From Vulcanimicrobiota bacterium (GTDB lineage: Bacteria; Vulcanimicrobiota; Vulcanimicrobiia; Vulcanimicrobiales; Vulcanimicrobiaceae): a stretch of DNA of 49,969 nucleotides. Of the stretch, positions 7,787-16,833 are shown piece after piece. The notes beneath the pieces are model-generated. The model saw only the letters and a program-made list of their open reading frames with translations, made no database searches and was not told the origin of the DNA. How positions within the stretch are numbered: position 1 is the stretch's first letter; every line of letters begins with the position of its first letter. The DNA lies in NCBI GenBank assembly GCA_028287565.1, contig JAQBPK010000263.1, positions 1 to 49,969 of the forward strand, given 5' to 3'. A program made the translations under genes and the position numbers.

Positions 7787-9153
7787 ACGTCGCTCCGTTC
7801 GTATCGACCGTCGACCGCATTCCGCCGAGCAATCTCGAAGCGGAGATGGCGCTGCTCGGCTCGATCCTGGTCGACAAAGAGATGATGGCGGCGGTCAGCG
7901 AGATCGTCCAGCCGGCGGACTTCTACGCGTCGCTGCACGAGTCGATCTTTCTTGCGCTCTATGCGCTGTACGAGCGCGGCGAGCCGCTGGACAAAGTCGC
8001 GCTCGCCGAAGAGCTCCGCAACCGCGGGATGCTCGACAAGATCGGCGGCATGGCATACCTCAACTCGCTGATGGACACCGTGCCGACCGCGGCGTCCGCC
8101 GAGTACTACGCGCGCATCGTGCGCGAGAAGTCCACGCTGCGCGGTCTGATCCACGCCGGCACGAAAGTCACCCAGCTCGGCTACGAGTCCGAAGAAGACG
8201 TTCCGGCCGCGATCGACCGCGCCGAGCAAGTGGTGTACGAGGTCGGTAACCGCAGCGATCACAACGCGTTCTCGACGGTGCCGTCGATGCTGCTTCCGGT
8301 CTTCCAGATGCTCGAGAAGCGTCATGAGCAGAAGGGCGATCGCACCGGCGTCACCTCGGGCTACCGCGACATCGACGACTACACCGCGGGCTGGCAGCCC
8401 GGCAACCTCGTGATCCTGGCGGCGCGCCCCGCGATGGGCAAGACGTCGCTCGCGCTCAACATGGCCGTCGCCGCGGCGAAGGACGAGAAAAAACCGGTCG
8501 CGGTGTTCTCGCTCGAGATGACCAAGCAGGAGATCGTGGAGCGCCTGCTGTCGTCGGAGGCGAGGCTGGACGCGTCCAAGCTGCGCCGCGGCGCGATCGC
8601 CGACCGCGACTGGGAAAAGATCGGCCATGCGATGGGCATGCTGCACGAATTGCCGATCTATCTCGACGACGCGGGCGCGGTAACGGTAACGGAGATCCGC
8701 TCGCGCCTGCGCCGCCTGAAATCGGCACACGGCCTGAGCGTGGTGTTCATCGACTATTTACAGCTGGTGCGCCCGTCGACATTGGGCAAAGTCGTCAACC
8801 GAAACGAAGAGCTCTCAGAAATCTGCCGCACGCTGAAAGCAACGGCAAAAGACCTCGGCGTTCCGATCGTAGCACTAGCCCAGCTCAACCGCGCAGTAGA
8901 AACACGCTCGGACAAACGCCCAATGCTATCAGATTTGCGCGACTCGGGGGCCATCGAGCAGGAAGCCGATATCGTTACTTTTCTTTATCGCGATGTGTAC
9001 TACAACAAGGAGACGTCGGCGGAGCCGGATGCTACCGAGTTGATCATTGCGAAGCATCGTAATGGGAAAGTCGGGACCATCAAGCTTCGGTTTCAGCCTG
9101 AACATACGCTTTTTGTGCCGTACGGCGATGATTCGCATTACCCGGCGCCGTAG
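7783..9153 (+). CDS. dnaB: Replicative DNA helicase DnaB
   Basis: 456 residues. The N-terminal DnaB domain starts IPPSNLEAEMALLGSIL. The RecA-like helicase domain has Walker A ARPAMGKTSLALNM, Walker B VVFIDYLQLV, and the DLRDSGAIEQEADIV motif with the arginine finger region. There is no intein. It unwinds DNA at the replication fork. The GTG start overlaps the Lon-like gene by 4 bases. From about 8740 onward the codon use shifts toward A/T third bases (for example GCA, GTA, CTA, AAA, GAA codons), unlike the first part of the gene. Confidence 0.97.
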   Translation: MNVAPFVSTVDRIPPSNLEAEMALLGSILVDKEMMAAVSEIVQPADFYASLHESIFLALYALYERGEPLDKVALAEELRNRGMLDKIGGMAYLNSLMDTVPTAASAEYYARIVREKSTLRGLIHAGTKVTQLGYESEEDVPAAIDRAEQVVYEVGNRSDHNAFSTVPSMLLPVFQMLEKRHEQKGDRTGVTSGYRDIDDYTAGWQPGNLVILAARPAMGKTSLALNMAVAAAKDEKKPVAVFSLEMTKQEIVERLLSSEARLDASKLRRGAIADRDWEKIGHAMGMLHELPIYLDDAGAVTVTEIRSRLRRLKSAHGLSVVFIDYLQLVRPSTLGKVVNRNEELSEICRTLKATAKDLGVPIVALAQLNRAVETRSDKRPMLSDLRDSGAIEQEADIVTFLYRDVYYNKETSAEPDATELIIAKHRNGKVGTIKLRFQPEHTLFVPYGDDSHYPAP

Positions 9154-9165
9154 GAGCGCCTGCGC

Positions 9166-9495
9166 GTGACGAATGCTATCGTTCCCGCGCAGCTCACGCT
9201 CGGTGTGTCCGACATCGATGCGACGGAGCGTTTCTACCGTGACGTGCTCGGTGTCGAGATGGTTCGCCTCGGTGATGCCGTGCGCATCGCGTTCGGTGAG
9301 TTCACGCTCGTTTTCGAGCACGCACCGCCGACCGAGCGTGCGAAGTTCGAGCTCGGTCTGCGCGTTCCCGACACGGCCGCGCTTGACGCCATCGCCGCGC
9401 GTGCAGGGGCCACGATCTACGACCGTGACGGCGGCGGGCGCGCGTTGTTCGTCACCGATCCGGATCACTACACGATCGAGATATTCGCCCGCTGA
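9166..9495 (+). CDS. VOC-family (glyoxalase-like) protein
   Basis: 109 residues with one vicinal-oxygen-chelate module pair: LTLGVSDIDATERFYRDVLGVEMVRLGDAVRIAFGEFTLVFEHA in the first beta-alpha-beta unit and ALFVTDPDHYTIEIFA in the last, with the metal-type residues His/Glu at its end (DPDHYTIE). The family holds glyoxalase I, dioxygenases and resistance proteins. The substrate is not readable. The GTG start is 12 bases after dnaB, so it may be in the same transcript. Confidence 0.8.
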   Translation: MTNAIVPAQLTLGVSDIDATERFYRDVLGVEMVRLGDAVRIAFGEFTLVFEHAPPTERAKFELGLRVPDTAALDAIAARAGATIYDRDGGGRALFVTDPDHYTIEIFAR

Positions 9496-9504
9496 GGGCG
9501 GTGC

Positions 9505-10287
9505 ATGAGCTATTCTGACCCGGCCAGGATTCTCGTCACCACCTCGCGCGGCAATAGTGCCGAGGAGTATCTCGACGCACTTCGCGAGGCGGGAGCTGAG
9601 CCGGTACTCGTGCAGGCCGGCGGTGAAAGACCCTCGCTGAGCGACGTGGACGGGCTGCTCGTGACCGGCGGGGTTGACGTCGATCCGGCTGTGTACGGCG
9701 CCGAGGCGTCGGGGCTCGCCGGGCGCGTGGAGCGCGAGCGCGACGAGTTGGAATCCGTGTTGCTGTGGGATGCGCGCGAGCGACGCCTGCCGACGTTCTG
9801 CATCTGCCGCGGACTCCAAATCGCGAATGTCGCGTTCGGCGGTACGCTCTTCACCGACGTTCCGACGGCGCTCGGCCACGACGCGAAGATTCGCCATGCG
9901 GTCCGCAACGCGGCCGGTCGCAGTGAGCGCGGCGTGATTCCCGAGCACGTCGTGCGTATCGAACCGGGCAGCCTCCTCGCGCGCACGGTTCGGACGTTGA
10001 ACCTCCCGACCGGTGCGCGGCACCACCAGGCGCCCCAGACCTGCGCCGACGATCTGCTTGTCGTCGGCCGCACGGACGACGGAATCATCGAAGCGCTCGA
10101 AGCGAATTTCGACTCGCCGTTTTGGCTAGCAGTGCAATGGCACCCAGAATCGACGCGCGCGCTCGACGACGGAGCGAGCCTCAAGCTCTTTCGCGCCTTC
10201 GTGTCGGCGGCTCGATCCGAGCGCAGGGGAGGTGCGCCGCAGGGCGATAACGGCATCCGACGGTGGCCCAGTGGTTCGCGGCATTGA
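9505..10287 (+). CDS. Class I glutamine amidotransferase-like hydrolase (PuuD / peptidase C26 type)
   Basis: 260 residues. The signature LLVTGGVDVDPAVYG and the nucleophile elbow FCICRGLQIANVAFGGTLFTD (Cys in ICRG) with the catalytic His-Pro-Glu in VQWHPEST are those of gamma-glutamyl-GABA hydrolase and related peptidase C26 enzymes, which cleave gamma-glutamyl amides. The last 30 residues (RRGGAPQGDNGIRRWPSGSRH) are not part of the fold. The ATG follows a GAGGGCGG stretch 10 bases after the VOC gene. The substrate is inferred only from the family. Confidence 0.85.
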   Translation: MSYSDPARILVTTSRGNSAEEYLDALREAGAEPVLVQAGGERPSLSDVDGLLVTGGVDVDPAVYGAEASGLAGRVERERDELESVLLWDARERRLPTFCICRGLQIANVAFGGTLFTDVPTALGHDAKIRHAVRNAAGRSERGVIPEHVVRIEPGSLLARTVRTLNLPTGARHHQAPQTCADDLLVVGRTDDGIIEALEANFDSPFWLAVQWHPESTRALDDGASLKLFRAFVSAARSERRGGAPQGDNGIRRWPSGSRH

Positions 10288-10405
10288 GCGGCAAAGACCG
10301 CACAACAGACCCGTCAGGACGGGAAGGCCGCCCACCGAACGAGTAGGATAGCGCGGTGCGTGGGCCGCGGACGTGCAAGCGGTCTTCGCGCGCTGACCGC
10401 CGCCT

Positions 10406-11935
10406 TTACTTCGGCGGTTTCGAGATCTCCAGCGCGACGCGGATTGCGGAGTCGATCGAGCCTTCGATCCACGCGTGTTTGAGCGACGTGTGCTCGCCCG
10501 CGAAATGGATGTTCCTTTCCGCCGCCGGGATGAAAGGCTGTAGCTCCTCTAGCTGGCCGCCGTAGAACATTGCCGCTTCGCCGTACGAGTAGTGGTCTTT
10601 GGCCCAGCTCTGGATCGCGCCGCACACGTACTCGTCGCGAACGTACTCGCCGTGGACGGCGGCGACGTCGTCGAGCGACGCGCGAATCTGCTCCTCGTCG
10701 GTGAGCGAGTCCCACCCGCGCGCCTCGTCGCCCCACGTGTAGCTGGTGATGACGACGCCACCGTGCTTGCCGTCGTAGTCGTGGCTGGGATAGTAGATGA
10801 ACCGGCTCGGCAGGTCGGTGATCGAGCAGCCGCCGTAGATGTCGTCCTTCTCTTCCCAGAAACGCGTCTTGAACTGCAGCATGATCTTCGTCGCGGCGTC
10901 GTAGTGCAGCTCGCGAATCGCCTTGCGCTTGCCGTGCGAGAGCAGCGGGTCGAACGTTACGTACCGCAGGCCGGGGAACGGTATGGTCAGCACGACCGCA
11001 TCGGCGCGCACGCCGTGCGCGCGCTCTGCCTCGGGCGGCGCTCCGTCGTGCTCGAACGTGAGCGCGATGCGACCATGAGCCGGCTGCGACACCTCCGTGA
11101 GGCGATGGCCGTAGAGGATCGGGACATTGCGCTTCTCGAGGATCGGCAAGAACGCGTTCGGGAACTTGTCGAACCCGCCGGTGATCTCGGAATAGACGAC
11201 GGACGGGCTGTGGTCGTTGATCTCCACGATCTGCTGCATGATCGCCTGGTCCGCGCGCGATTCGAGGTCGTTGAGCACCTCGATCATCTCGATGGCGCCT
11301 TCGGAATAGAACGTCTGCTGCTTGAGGAACTCGCGCACGGTGTACTCGCCGTACTTCGCGACGACGTCGCCCCAGCGGTTGTGCCCGAACTCGTCGAGCG
11401 GCTCGCTGCCGACATACGCGGCGATCGGCGCGAGCGCATTGGCGAGCAGCGTCTCGGCAGTGGTTCCCGTTTCGCCCTTGACCAGCGGGTACTCGAGCGC
11501 ATCGGGGTTCTTCTCGTAGTCCTTGCGGTGCATCTTCACGCCGTTGACGAAGATCCACTCGTTCTGCTTCTTGTCGTGGTTGACGAACTCGTTCGTCGGG
11601 AGACCGAGCTTCTTCACGTACTCGAGCGTCAGCGTGTAGAAGCTCGGCAGCCGCATTGCGCCGGCCTCGCCGTAGAAGCCGTTGGTGAACGGTTCGCGCA
11701 CGGTGAGGATGCGGCCGCCGCAGCGCTGCGACGCTTCATAGATCGTCACGCGGTGGCCGGCCTCGGAGAGAAGCTGCGCGGCGATCAGGCCCGCGATTCC
11801 GGCGCCCACGATCGCCACGTCCTTTGGCTCTCGCGTGTGCGGCAATCCGTGTTCAACGTAGCGCGCGTAGTCCGTGTCGTTCGCGGCAGCCCTGCCGAGA
11901 ACGCCGAGCGTGGACCGGGTTCCGGGAGCGAGCAT
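10406..11935 (-). CDS. Flavin monoamine oxidase / L-amino-acid oxidase-like protein
   Basis: 509 residues. The dinucleotide motif VAIVGAGIAGLIAAQLLSEAG and the GGRILTVRE segment bind FAD. The C-terminal IHFAGEHTSLKHAWIEGSIDSAIRVA is the second FAD contact of the amine oxidase superfamily. The overall order matches bacterial L-amino-acid oxidases, which give oxo-acids, ammonia and H2O2. The start chosen is the ATG at 11933-11935 because AAGGAGG lies 5 bases before it; the TTG nine codons upstream has no such site. There is no signal peptide. It stands alone and runs convergent with the amidotransferase gene. The amino acid used is unknown. Confidence 0.85.
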   Translation of the reverse strand: MLAPGTRSTLGVLGRAAANDTDYARYVEHGLPHTREPKDVAIVGAGIAGLIAAQLLSEAGHRVTIYEASQRCGGRILTVREPFTNGFYGEAGAMRLPSFYTLTLEYVKKLGLPTNEFVNHDKKQNEWIFVNGVKMHRKDYEKNPDALEYPLVKGETGTTAETLLANALAPIAAYVGSEPLDEFGHNRWGDVVAKYGEYTVREFLKQQTFYSEGAIEMIEVLNDLESRADQAIMQQIVEINDHSPSVVYSEITGGFDKFPNAFLPILEKRNVPILYGHRLTEVSQPAHGRIALTFEHDGAPPEAERAHGVRADAVVLTIPFPGLRYVTFDPLLSHGKRKAIRELHYDAATKIMLQFKTRFWEEKDDIYGGCSITDLPSRFIYYPSHDYDGKHGGVVITSYTWGDEARGWDSLTDEEQIRASLDDVAAVHGEYVRDEYVCGAIQSWAKDHYSYGEAAMFYGGQLEELQPFIPAAERNIHFAGEHTSLKHAWIEGSIDSAIRVALEISKPPK

Positions 11936-12002
11936 GGCTGCCTCCTTGGGTGGGAGTAGCAACTTTACGCTCGTCAGCCGTGGAGCACCTTCGCAAACGA
12001 AG

Positions 12003-14126
12003 TCAGGCGCTGCGCTCCACCAGGCGCAGCTTTGGGCGCTGCGCTGAGCGCAGGGCGGAGACGAAGGCGTCGAAACGCTGCGGCTTGCCGAAGCGGTAGC
12101 CCTGGCCTTCTTCGCATCCCAGGGAGCGCACGAACGCGGCTTGCTCGTCCGTTTCGATTCCTTCGGCGACGACGCGCAGGCCGAACGCTTTTGCGACGTT
12201 CACGATCGAGATCACGATCGCGCGGTCGTACTCGTCCTCGATGACGTCGCGGATGAACGTGCGGTCGATCTTGAGCATCGTGAGCGGAAGCCGCTTCAAG
12301 TGCGCGAGCGAGCTGTAGCCGATTCCGAAGTCGTCCATCGCGATGTGCACGCCGAGCTCGCGCAGCCGGCGCAGGCCGGGCAGCGCGTCGTCGTCGAGCG
12401 CCGCGGTTTCGGTGACCTCGAGGATCAGCGCGCTCGGGGCGATGTCGTACTCGGCGAGCAGCGCTCCGATCGTCGTGGCCAAAGCGGGCTCGCGCAGGTC
12501 GCGCGCCGAGAGGTTGACGGCGATTCGGAAGTTGGGATCGAACGTGCGGAACGTCGCGGCGGCCGCACATGCCTGGCGCAGCACCCAGCGGTCGATGTCG
12601 ACGATCGCCGACGACTCTTCGGCGATCGCGATGAACACGCTCGGCATGATCGTGCCGCGCGTGGGGTGCCGCCAGCGGAGCAGCGCTTCGCATCCGATCA
12701 CCGTGCCGCGCAGGAGATCCACGAACGGCTGGTACTCCACTTCGAGCTCGCCGCGCCCGAGCGCGTGGCGCAAGTCGGCTTCGAGCGAGAACCGCTCCGC
12801 GTCCTCGGCCTGCATCGCGCTCTGGTAGACGGCCAGCGCGCTTCCGCCGGCGAACTTCGCGCGGTACATCGCTGCGTCGGCGTGGGCGGTGAGCGCGCTG
12901 GCGTCGGTGCCGTGCTCGGGAAATACCGCGGCACCGATGCTGACGCCGACGTGGACGTCGCGGTCTTCGAGCTGGATCGGCGCCGACAGCGACTTGATGA
13001 GCCGCTGCGCGAGCATCTCGACGTCTTTGACGGCCGCGATCGACGACATCACGATGACGAACTCGTCGCCGCCCGGACGCGCGATAAAGTCGCCGCTGCG
13101 CAGGCACTTTTGCAGACGCGACGCCACCTCGCGCAGCACGTCGTCGCCCGCGCCGTGGCCCATCGAGTCGTTGATCGTCTTGAACCGGTCGAGGTCGAGG
13201 AACAGCAGCGCGAGCCGCGTCTCCTCGCGGCCGGCCAGCGCGACCGCTTCCTGCACGCGCTGGTCGAGCGAGAAGCGGTTCGGCAGCCCGGTGAGACGGT
13301 CGCAGTGCGCCGCGTCGAACAGCTGGCGCTGCGTGCGCTTGAGTTCCGTGATGTCGATCGAGACGCCGACCGCGCCGATGATGTTCTGGTCGCGGTCCGC
13401 GAGCGGTTCGACGTGATGGCGCAGCCAGTGGTCGCCGTGCGCGTTCTCGACCCGCACGTGCAGGCCCGTGAACACGTCGCGCACCACCGTCTCCGCCACC
13501 AGCGCGGTGCACGGTTCGCCGACGAGCTGGTCGCCGGTGAGGTCGAGTTGCGCGAGCGCACCGCCCGAAACGGCGGTGAAGCGGCCGTCGCGCCCGACCG
13601 TCCACAGGATCGCGTCGATGTTGTTCTCGACCAGTTGCAAGCTGTGCGCGTTCTCGTGCAGCTGCGACTCGGCGATCGTTTGCGCGCTGACGTCCTGCAG
13701 CGAGATCAGCGTTTCGGCCGCGCCGGGCAGGATGCGCACTTCGACCCAGGTCCGCAGCGACGGAAACGCGTGGATGCGCTCGATGGCGACGCCGCTGCGC
13801 CGCGCGGCACGAACGTCCGGCACGAGCTCCGACGCCAGCGGATCGAGCACCTGATCGAGCGGGACGCCGATCATCGTGTCGGCGGTGCGGTGCAGCAGAC
13901 GCTCCGCCTCGTCGTTCACGTGCGTGACGCACAGGTCGGGATCGACGATGTAGACGCCTTCGTGCACCGCTTCGAGCAGGTTGTAGCGCCGCTCGACGGC
14001 GTCGGCCGCGAGCCCGCGGGCGGTGTCGAGCATGACGCGCGAGCGCAGCATGCCCCACATGCCGGCGGCGCCGCATGCGACGCCGGCCGTGCCGAGAAGA
14101 TCCAGCGCCAGCAGCGCTGCGTTCAC
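12003..14126 (-). CDS. PAS-PAS-GGDEF-EAL cyclic-di-GMP signalling protein
   Basis: 707 residues. There is one N-terminal membrane span (about 3-28), PAS domains near 48-165 and 175-300, then a GGDEF domain with intact RPGGDEFVIV and an EAL domain with intact CEALLRWRHP plus the downstream DDFGIGYSSLAHLKRLP loop. Both the diguanylate cyclase and phosphodiesterase motifs look intact, so the net direction cannot be read. The GTG start at 14124-14126 overlaps the stop of the LuxR-type regulator as GTGA. That coupling suggests the two proteins serve one sensory output. Confidence 0.92.
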   Translation of the reverse strand: MNAALLALDLLGTAGVACGAAGMWGMLRSRVMLDTARGLAADAVERRYNLLEAVHEGVYIVDPDLCVTHVNDEAERLLHRTADTMIGVPLDQVLDPLASELVPDVRAARRSGVAIERIHAFPSLRTWVEVRILPGAAETLISLQDVSAQTIAESQLHENAHSLQLVENNIDAILWTVGRDGRFTAVSGGALAQLDLTGDQLVGEPCTALVAETVVRDVFTGLHVRVENAHGDHWLRHHVEPLADRDQNIIGAVGVSIDITELKRTQRQLFDAAHCDRLTGLPNRFSLDQRVQEAVALAGREETRLALLFLDLDRFKTINDSMGHGAGDDVLREVASRLQKCLRSGDFIARPGGDEFVIVMSSIAAVKDVEMLAQRLIKSLSAPIQLEDRDVHVGVSIGAAVFPEHGTDASALTAHADAAMYRAKFAGGSALAVYQSAMQAEDAERFSLEADLRHALGRGELEVEYQPFVDLLRGTVIGCEALLRWRHPTRGTIMPSVFIAIAEESSAIVDIDRWVLRQACAAAATFRTFDPNFRIAVNLSARDLREPALATTIGALLAEYDIAPSALILEVTETAALDDDALPGLRRLRELGVHIAMDDFGIGYSSLAHLKRLPLTMLKIDRTFIRDVIEDEYDRAIVISIVNVAKAFGLRVVAEGIETDEQAAFVRSLGCEEGQGYRFGKPQRFDAFVSALRSAQRPKLRLVERSA

Positions 14127-15670
14127 GCCAGTCCCCGGCGGACCGCTTCGCCGTGCAGCGCCGCGCGCGAGGTGACGCCGAACGCCGTGAAGATCGCCTC
14201 CATTTGGCGCTCGACGCGGTAGAGGCTGCGGCTGAAGCGGCGCGAGATCTCGCCGGCATCGGCGCCGTTCCACAACGCCCGCGCGATCTGGCGCTGCAGC
14301 GGTGACAGTTGCTCGGGCATCGCGCGATCCGGCTCGGCGCACGTTCGTGCGGCGGACGCGAGCGGGCAGTCGGGATAGCGTGACGCGTGCTGGACGGCGG
14401 CGTCGCGCCAGCGTTCCTCACCGGTCAGCTCGGCCAGCGCCGTGGCCGCCAGCACCGCGCGGTAGTGGAACGACGACGCTTCGAAGATTGCGAACGATTC
14501 GGACAGCGCCGCGACCGCCGCATCGCGGCGGCCCATGGTCTGCTCGATCCGGCCTTGCGCGTAGCGCGCGTGCGCCAGAGCGCGCGGGTCGCCGTGAACG
14601 GCGAACGCGGGATTGACGTTCTCGGTGCCGATCTGCGAGTAGATCGTGGCGTAGCGCTGCGCGCGTGCCGCGTCGGCCGGCGCGTGCAGAACGGCCAGCG
14701 ACACGAGCACCTGCCGCTCCTCGCCGAAGCTCGAGCCCCACGCGACGTCGAACGCGAGCGCGTCGGCCTGCGCGAGCTCTTCGAGCGCCCAGAACTCGTT
14801 GCCCGACATGCGGGCGACGAACGCGCGGTCGAGATGTCCCATGATGCGCCAGGTTGCGCTCGGCGCGACCGCGCGCGCTTCTTTGAACGCCCACTGCGCC
14901 TGAGCCGGGTTGCCGCGCATGAACGCGTCCCAGCCGAAGGCGCGAATGGCGGCGAACTGATAGGTTCGCACGTCCGGCGTCCACGCCAGCGCATCGCTTG
15001 CCGCGCGCGCCGCGGCGACGCCGTTCGCGTCGGCCATCTCGAACGACACTTGCGCGAGCGCGTGAACGGACTTGGCGAGCGTCGTGACGTCGACCGGTTC
15101 GGGCCCGGGCGTCTTGGCGTACGCGACCGCGCGCACGAGGTCGGCAACGTGCGCCGCGTAGTCGCGGTTTCCCGCATGAAGCCACGCGCGGTACGCATAG
15201 GCGGCCGAAGCGATGCTCGGATCGGGATGCGCCAGCGCGAGCGCGACTTCCGGCGCCGACGGGTCGCACTCGCGGCGCAGCCAGCGCATGCGCAGGTCGT
15301 GATACGCCATCGTGTGCAGGCCGTTCGCGACTCCGTGCGCGAGGCGCCGCGCGTCGGCGTAGCGCGACTCGGCCGCCGCGTAGTTCCGCACCGTGGCATG
15401 GAGCCGTCCGCTCTCGACGTCCCTGCCGAACCGCGCCTCGGCCGAGATGCAGAGCTCCTCGACCGACGCGAGGTATGCGAGCGCTTCGACCGGGTCGCGC
15501 TGGCCGATCGTCTCGGCTTTGACGAGCACCGCGCGTTCCGCGACGTCGTCCGCCCAGTCCTCGCAGCCGTCGAGCAGCTCGACGGCCGCGTCGTAGTGCG
15601 CCGAGCGCAGCGCGACGCGCGCGAGACCAAGGTTGTCCTCTGCCGCGAGAACACCCGTTCGTTGCAACAT
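14123..15670 (-). CDS. Helical-repeat protein with C-terminal LuxR-type HTH
   Basis: 515 residues. About 400 residues of Ala-rich paired helices (TPR-like, for example GMLAAED-type pairs and AYRAWLHAGNRDYAAHVADLVRAV) lead to a C-terminal helix-turn-helix of LuxR/GerE type: LSPLQRQIARALWNGADAGEISRRF and RVERQMEAIFTAFGVTSRAAL. The arrangement resembles the tail of LuxR/MalT-like regulators without the ATPase. The start is the ATG at 15668-15670; sequence further upstream belongs to the neighbouring lipoprotein gene in another frame. It is coupled to the GGDEF/EAL gene. The ligand and targets are unknown. Confidence 0.7.
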   Translation of the reverse strand: MLQRTGVLAAEDNLGLARVALRSAHYDAAVELLDGCEDWADDVAERAVLVKAETIGQRDPVEALAYLASVEELCISAEARFGRDVESGRLHATVRNYAAAESRYADARRLAHGVANGLHTMAYHDLRMRWLRRECDPSAPEVALALAHPDPSIASAAYAYRAWLHAGNRDYAAHVADLVRAVAYAKTPGPEPVDVTTLAKSVHALAQVSFEMADANGVAAARAASDALAWTPDVRTYQFAAIRAFGWDAFMRGNPAQAQWAFKEARAVAPSATWRIMGHLDRAFVARMSGNEFWALEELAQADALAFDVAWGSSFGEERQVLVSLAVLHAPADAARAQRYATIYSQIGTENVNPAFAVHGDPRALAHARYAQGRIEQTMGRRDAAVAALSESFAIFEASSFHYRAVLAATALAELTGEERWRDAAVQHASRYPDCPLASAARTCAEPDRAMPEQLSPLQRQIARALWNGADAGEISRRFSRSLYRVERQMEAIFTAFGVTSRAALHGEAVRRGLA

Positions 15671-15684
15671 TGTTGAGATTGGCC

Positions 15685-16581
15685 TCAGTCGATCAGCGTG
15701 TTGAGATCGAGATCGTCTTCCGGAGACAGCACCACGATTTGCGACGGCGCTGCGCCCCCATCCGCGTTCACCGCCGTCACGGTCTCGCCCGTGGCGGTGA
15801 GGAAGCTGTTCCGCACTTCGATCTTGTACATCCCCGGCGGCAGCGCGTGCAGTACGTACGTGCCGTCGCTCTTCGTCGCGGTGGAGTTGACGATGCGGCC
15901 CGCTGCGTCGCGGGCGATGACCGTCGCGCTCGAAACCGGTATGCCGGCCGCGTTCTTGACGTCGCCCTTGACCTGTCCGGCCGCGTTGGCCGCGGTGACG
16001 GACGGCTGCACGTATATCGCGCCATTGTAGAACCGCACGGACTGCATGACGTTGAAGTCGAGCGTGAGCTTCGTGGTGCCGTTCGTTGCGCCGAGGCCGA
16101 ACGCGCACGCGAAGTCGACGGCGATCACCGGCGACGTCGTCGCGTGGCCGGGCGTTCCCCACACGATGGGGAACGTCGCCTTGCCGATCGTGACGTTGGA
16201 GTTCGCGGAGTTGACGAGCAGCCGGACTCCGGTGTACAGACCGCCGGGTGCTTTGCCGTTGAAGTTGAGCGCGTGGTCCTGCAGGTCGAGCAGGTTCGTG
16301 ACCTGGGGTTGCGCGTTCGTGATGAACGGCACCGATCCCGACTTCGTGAGCAGCTGCACGCCGTCGAGGCCGACGTTCACTTTCACGTTCGGCATGTTGG
16401 CGAGCGGCGCATCGAAGAGCGCGATGTTGAGCTGGAAGCGCGGCGCCGTGCCGAGCAGATCTTGGGCTTCGCGCACTCCGCTGGTGGCGCCGGTTGTGCC
16501 GTTAGGGATCGCCTGGAATGCCGAACCGGAGGTGCTGCATGCAGTGAGCCCCAGAGCCGCCAGGAGAAAAACCGCTTTCAT
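15685..16581 (-). CDS. DUF4382-like lipoprotein with carboxypeptidase-regulatory-like domain
   Basis: 298 residues. The signal MKAVFLLAALGLTAC ends in a lipobox with the acylated Cys at residue 15, so it should be anchored in a membrane facing the periplasm or surface. The middle (RFQLNIALFDAPLANMPNVKV to LTLDFNVMQSV) fits DUF4382. The end (VKGDVKNAAGIPVSSATVIARDAAGRIVNSTATKSDGTYVLHALPPGMYKIEV in pieces) is a beta-sandwich of the carboxypeptidase-regulatory type. The start follows AAAGGGA. Function is unknown. It may be cotranscribed with the LuxR-type gene 14 bases downstream. Confidence 0.8.
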   Translation of the reverse strand: MKAVFLLAALGLTACSTSGSAFQAIPNGTTGATSGVREAQDLLGTAPRFQLNIALFDAPLANMPNVKVNVGLDGVQLLTKSGSVPFITNAQPQVTNLLDLQDHALNFNGKAPGGLYTGVRLLVNSANSNVTIGKATFPIVWGTPGHATTSPVIAVDFACAFGLGATNGTTKLTLDFNVMQSVRFYNGAIYVQPSVTAANAAGQVKGDVKNAAGIPVSSATVIARDAAGRIVNSTATKSDGTYVLHALPPGMYKIEVRNSFLTATGETVTAVNADGGAAPSQIVVLSPEDDLDLNTLID

Positions 16582-16699
16582 CCGTGAATGGTCCCTTTCG
16601 GAAACGGCGCCGGCTTTTCCAAACCGGCGAGAGCTCGACGTACGAGCCCGTCGCTCGATAGAACTCGAGCGAACGTACCGTGGGTGTGACGCCCTGACC

Positions 16700-16746
16700 A
16701 TTGTATGCAGCCGTCGGGCATCATCCGGCTACGTGACCTTTGTCAC
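16700..16746 (-). promoter_or_regulatory. Candidate promoter with CRP-like palindrome for the lipoprotein operon
   Basis: The palindrome GTGACCTTTGTCAC at 16733-16746 has the GTGA-N6-TCAC core of CRP/FNR-family sites. Downstream in the direction of transcription (minus), TACAAT (ATTGTA at 16700-16705 on the plus strand) is a good -10. The palindrome centre would be about 46 bases before the inferred start. No CRP-like gene is in the window. The rest of 16582-16833 shows nothing else I can name. Confidence 0.35.
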
Positions 16747-16833
16747 CTTACCGCATTAGGACCTTCGCCTAACATCTTCGTACCGTAAAAGATGCGTCAG
16801 TCCCGCAGCGGCGTCGACGGTGCGTTAACGCAT

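Noticed and set aside
10396-10420. Hairpin CCGCCG...CGGCGG as terminator
   Set aside because: It overlaps the end of the oxidase gene, has a 9-base loop and no U-run on either strand.
12141-14222. Very long open frame on the plus strand
   Set aside because: It mirrors the GGDEF/EAL gene; its translation is Arg/Asp/Val-rich with no domain, as expected from antisense of GC-rich coding DNA.
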